Source: Planctomycetaceae bacterium
GTDB lineage: Bacteria > Planctomycetota > Planctomycetia > Pirellulales > Thermoguttaceae
Assembly (NCBI GenBank): GCA_031288955.1
Contig: JAITQJ010000156.1
Coordinates: forward strand, 1 to 8,407
Length of the DNA: 8,407 nt
Direction of reading: 5' to 3'
Positions 6,511-8,407 of this stretch are shown here, piece after piece; the stretch's first letter is position 1, and each line of letters opens with the position of its first letter. The position numbers and the translations under genes are program-made. The notes below the pieces were generated by a model, which saw nothing but the letters and a program-made list of their open reading frames with translations, made no database searches and was not told the DNA's origin.

Positions 6511-7314
6511 ATGCCCGATTATACGTCCTTCATTCCGCCGAATCTGAATACACCGGAACCGCAGGGACCGCGGTGGCTGGGCATCATTTTTACCATTGCC
6601 GCCTCCGTTCTTTTCGGCGGATTTATCATCTTCATCGGTGTTGAGTCGGTGATGGACTGGTCGGGAAACCCGTTGAGTTTCGCTCCCGTTATTCCGCCGA
6701 AGGAAAAAAAGGACGAGGTTAAGCCGTCCGGCAATGTCTTTGAGCCGAGCATTGCGCAGTCCTTCAAAGAGTCGCTGCGTCCGATGATTCTTGTAACACC
6801 GAAAGACAAGAGCCGGTTAGCGAGCCGGGAAACGGTCATTATGGCGCATTGGAAACCGGAAAATCCCCGCGACCGCTGTCCGCTGGTTACCTTTGACCTT
6901 TGGGTGGACGATTATCTCGTGCCTTGGGATATGCAGTTCGGCTCCGACACGTGGTTTGTCAAATTGCCGCTGGCACCGGGCGAACACCGTATCCGTACGT
7001 TAGCCTTTGACAGCGATTTTTACGTCGAAGAAGTGCCGCCGGCGAAAGAGACAACTGCTGCGTCCGGTGATACTGTTTCCGCTTTCAGTATGTCTGTTCA
7101 TCCCGGCACGGACAAAGCGGAAAAATGCGGCGATTGTCATCGTATCGAAGCGGGACCGCAGGACATTCAAACGAAGCACCGTTCGTTGACGGTCGGCAAA
7201 TGGAAGGGGGCGGAAAGTTGTTATGAATGTCATAAGCGGGACGCAGCGGCGGAAAAACACAAATCGCAAACCAAACCGCTCGAACGCTGCACCGATTGCC
7301 ATCCGGCACATTAA
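6511..7314 (+). CDS. Membrane-anchored triheme cytochrome c
   Basis: A 267-residue protein. A short cytoplasmic N-terminus is followed by one transmembrane helix (residues ~23-45, LGIIFTIAASVLFGGFIIFIGV), so the rest should face the periplasm. Residues ~85-175 form a beta-rich segment resembling an immunoglobulin-like fold (VTFDLWVDDYLVPW...PLAPGEHRIRTLAFD). The C-terminal 70 residues hold three CxxCH haem motifs: CGDCH (206-210), CYECH (237-241) and CTDCH (260-264). Each is preceded by one histidine (H197, H223, H250) placed as a possible distal ligand, suggesting three low-spin bis-histidine haems. Such small multihaem anchors pass electrons between membrane quinol systems and periplasmic partners. 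The start ATG follows the rpoN stop after one base (TAA-A-ATG), with no close Shine-Dalgarno, so translational coupling is likely. I do not recognise a named family; the haem count and topology are secure. Confidence 0.85.
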   Translation: MPDYTSFIPPNLNTPEPQGPRWLGIIFTIAASVLFGGFIIFIGVESVMDWSGNPLSFAPVIPPKEKKDEVKPSGNVFEPSIAQSFKESLRPMILVTPKDKSRLASRETVIMAHWKPENPRDRCPLVTFDLWVDDYLVPWDMQFGSDTWFVKLPLAPGEHRIRTLAFDSDFYVEEVPPAKETTAASGDTVSAFSMSVHPGTDKAEKCGDCHRIEAGPQDIQTKHRSLTVGKWKGAESCYECHKRDAAAEKHKSQTKPLERCTDCHPAH

Positions 7315-7370
7315 AACGGCTGCCCCGTTTCACGTGATACCGTTTTGGCAAAACTAAATCAGGCAGTTTT
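7314..7370. terminator. Short convergent spacer with weak hairpins (possible bidirectional terminator)
   Basis: The gap between the converging genes contains AAACGG (7314-7319) paired with CCGTTT (7325-7330) around a five-base loop. Further downstream are GTTTT-GGC-AAAAC (7342-7354) and AAAACT / AGTTTT (7350-7355 with 7365-7370). The stems are short and alternatives overlap. Flanking A- and T-runs suit termination in both directions, but no single strong terminator stands out. Confidence 0.35.
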
Positions 7371-8407
7371 AGGTATAGCGTCCCAAGACTAAACACGCAT
7401 TATGTCCGCCGAAGCCGAAACTGTTCGATAAGACCGTGTTAATGCGGCGTTCTTTTGCAACAAGCGGCGTAAAATCTAAATCGCACTCCGCATCAGGAGA
7501 CTCCAAATTGACCGTCGGCGGAACAATGCCGTCCCGAATCGCTAACAAACTGAACACCGCTTCAACCGCTCCGCTGCCGCCGAGTTGATGCCCCAACTGA
7601 CTCTTCGTACTCGACACCGCTGCCGAATACGCCGCCGGACCCAACGCCCTTTTAATCGCCCGCACCTCCGCCAAATCTCCCAATACCGTTGACGTGCCGT
7701 GCGCATTGATGTAATCTATATCCGAAGCGTTCACCTTCGCATCTATCAACGCCTTCTGCATCGCCCGGCTCGCACCGAATCCGTTTTCATCAGGCTGCGC
7801 AATATGCACTCCGTCGGAAGTTAAAGCAAAACCTTTGACCTCGCCGAGAACTGCCGCCCCGCGCTTTTTAGCGTGTTCCTCCGATTCCAAAACCAACACG
7901 CCGCAGCCGTCGGACAAGACAAAACCATTACGGTCTTTATCAAACGGTCTGCTCGCCTGCTGAGGTGCATCGTTCCGCTCTGACAAAGCCCGCATCGCTC
8001 CGAAGCCGACAAGTCCGAGATATGTTACCGACGCTTCAGTGCCGCCGGCAAGCACAATGTCCATTTCGCCGCCGCGGATTAACCGAACGGCATCGGCAAT
8101 CGCATTAACCGATGAAGCACACGCCGTTGAAACACAATAAGACGGTCCGAGCAGTTTGAAATGAATCGAAATGCTGCCCGCCGCCGAGTTCATCATCATT
8201 CGCGGAATAGCGAAAGGCGAAACACGGGACGGACCTTTTTCGAGGAGTTTGGCGTGCTGCGTTTCAAATTCGTGCAAGCCGCCGACACCGCTGCCGACGA
8301 TAACGGCACAGCGTTCGCGGTCTTCGCCGGAAAAGTCAATACCGGATTGTTTGACCGCATCAATGGCAGAGACAACGGCATACTGAACGACACGTTCAAA
8401 CCGCTTC
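7369..8407 (-). CDS. fabF: Beta-ketoacyl-ACP synthase II (FabF/KAS II), 5' end outside the window
   Basis: This enzyme condenses malonyl-ACP with an acyl-ACP in cytoplasmic fatty-acid elongation. About 345 residues are visible, the reading frame continuing without a break to the right edge (KRFERVVQYAVVSAIDAV...). The usual length is ~410-420, so about 70 N-terminal residues are missing. The catalytic cysteine lies in VSTACASSVNAIADA (codon 8119-8121, complement). The two active-site histidines are in INAHGTSTVLGD and NSFGFGGHNACLVLG, and the conserved lysine is in SSTKSQLGHQLGGSGAVEA. The set is complete, so the enzyme should be active. A KAS I or a polyketide-type KS is less likely, given the classic FabF order and spacing. 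An internal TTG at 8277 is not a plausible start, because conserved FabF sequence (AVIVGSGVGGLHEFE) lies upstream of and across it. It converges on the triheme gene. Confidence 0.93.
   Translation of the reverse strand, partial: KRFERVVQYAVVSAIDAVKQSGIDFSGEDRERCAVIVGSGVGGLHEFETQHAKLLEKGPSRVSPFAIPRMMMNSAAGSISIHFKLLGPSYCVSTACASSVNAIADAVRLIRGGEMDIVLAGGTEASVTYLGLVGFGAMRALSERNDAPQQASRPFDKDRNGFVLSDGCGVLVLESEEHAKKRGAAVLGEVKGFALTSDGVHIAQPDENGFGASRAMQKALIDAKVNASDIDYINAHGTSTVLGDLAEVRAIKRALGPAAYSAAVSSTKSQLGHQLGGSGAVEAVFSLLAIRDGIVPPTVNLESPDAECDLDFTPLVAKERRINTVLSNSFGFGGHNACLVLGRYT

Noticed and set aside
8275..8407. Start or frameshift of fabF at the TTG at 8277
   Set aside because: Translation through this codon to the right edge is continuous and matches conserved FabF sequence, so the gene simply runs off the window.

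Overview
The window looks like a chromosomal piece of a PVC-group bacterium, most probably Planctomycetota. The main reason is the long gene at 681-4547. It encodes an exported protein that joins a hydrazine-synthase-alpha-like beta-propeller and dihaem region to a C-terminal formylglycine-generating-enzyme (FGE/SUMF1) fold, an architecture I associate with planctomycetes and relatives. This assignment rests on remembered family patterns, not on a search.

Layout. Positions 1-600 are genomic debris: a short open frame running in from the left edge, then a truncated phage-type AAA_24 ATPase, cut at about 433 by an ~85-bp repeat and closed by a 15-bp-arm hairpin. A promoter with a palindrome wrapped around its -10 box, plus a good ribosome binding site, precede the 1288-residue fusion gene (681-4547). 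The 330-bp gap that follows (4548-4880) is packed with small repeats and hairpins. It includes a second copy of the ~85-bp repeat in the opposite orientation, so the two copies bracket the fusion gene as an inverted pair.

A near-consensus sigma-70 promoter at 4881-4909 then drives rpoN (sigma-54, best start 4941). rpoN is followed after one base by a membrane-anchored triheme cytochrome c (6511-7314), very likely in the same transcript. From the right edge a fabF-type beta-ketoacyl-ACP synthase gene (complement, 7369 to beyond 8407) converges on it. The 54-bp space between them holds only weak hairpins.

How the genes relate. The fusion protein and the triheme protein both carry c-type haem motifs and should act outside the cytoplasmic membrane, but nothing here shows they work together. 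rpoN and fabF are housekeeping genes. The most unusual items are the inverted repeat pair around the fusion gene, the multi-module architecture of that gene with its degenerate FGE active site, the palindrome overlapping its promoter, and the tight coupling of rpoN to a multihaem cytochrome. I found no CRISPR array, no tRNA or rRNA and no intact insertion sequence.
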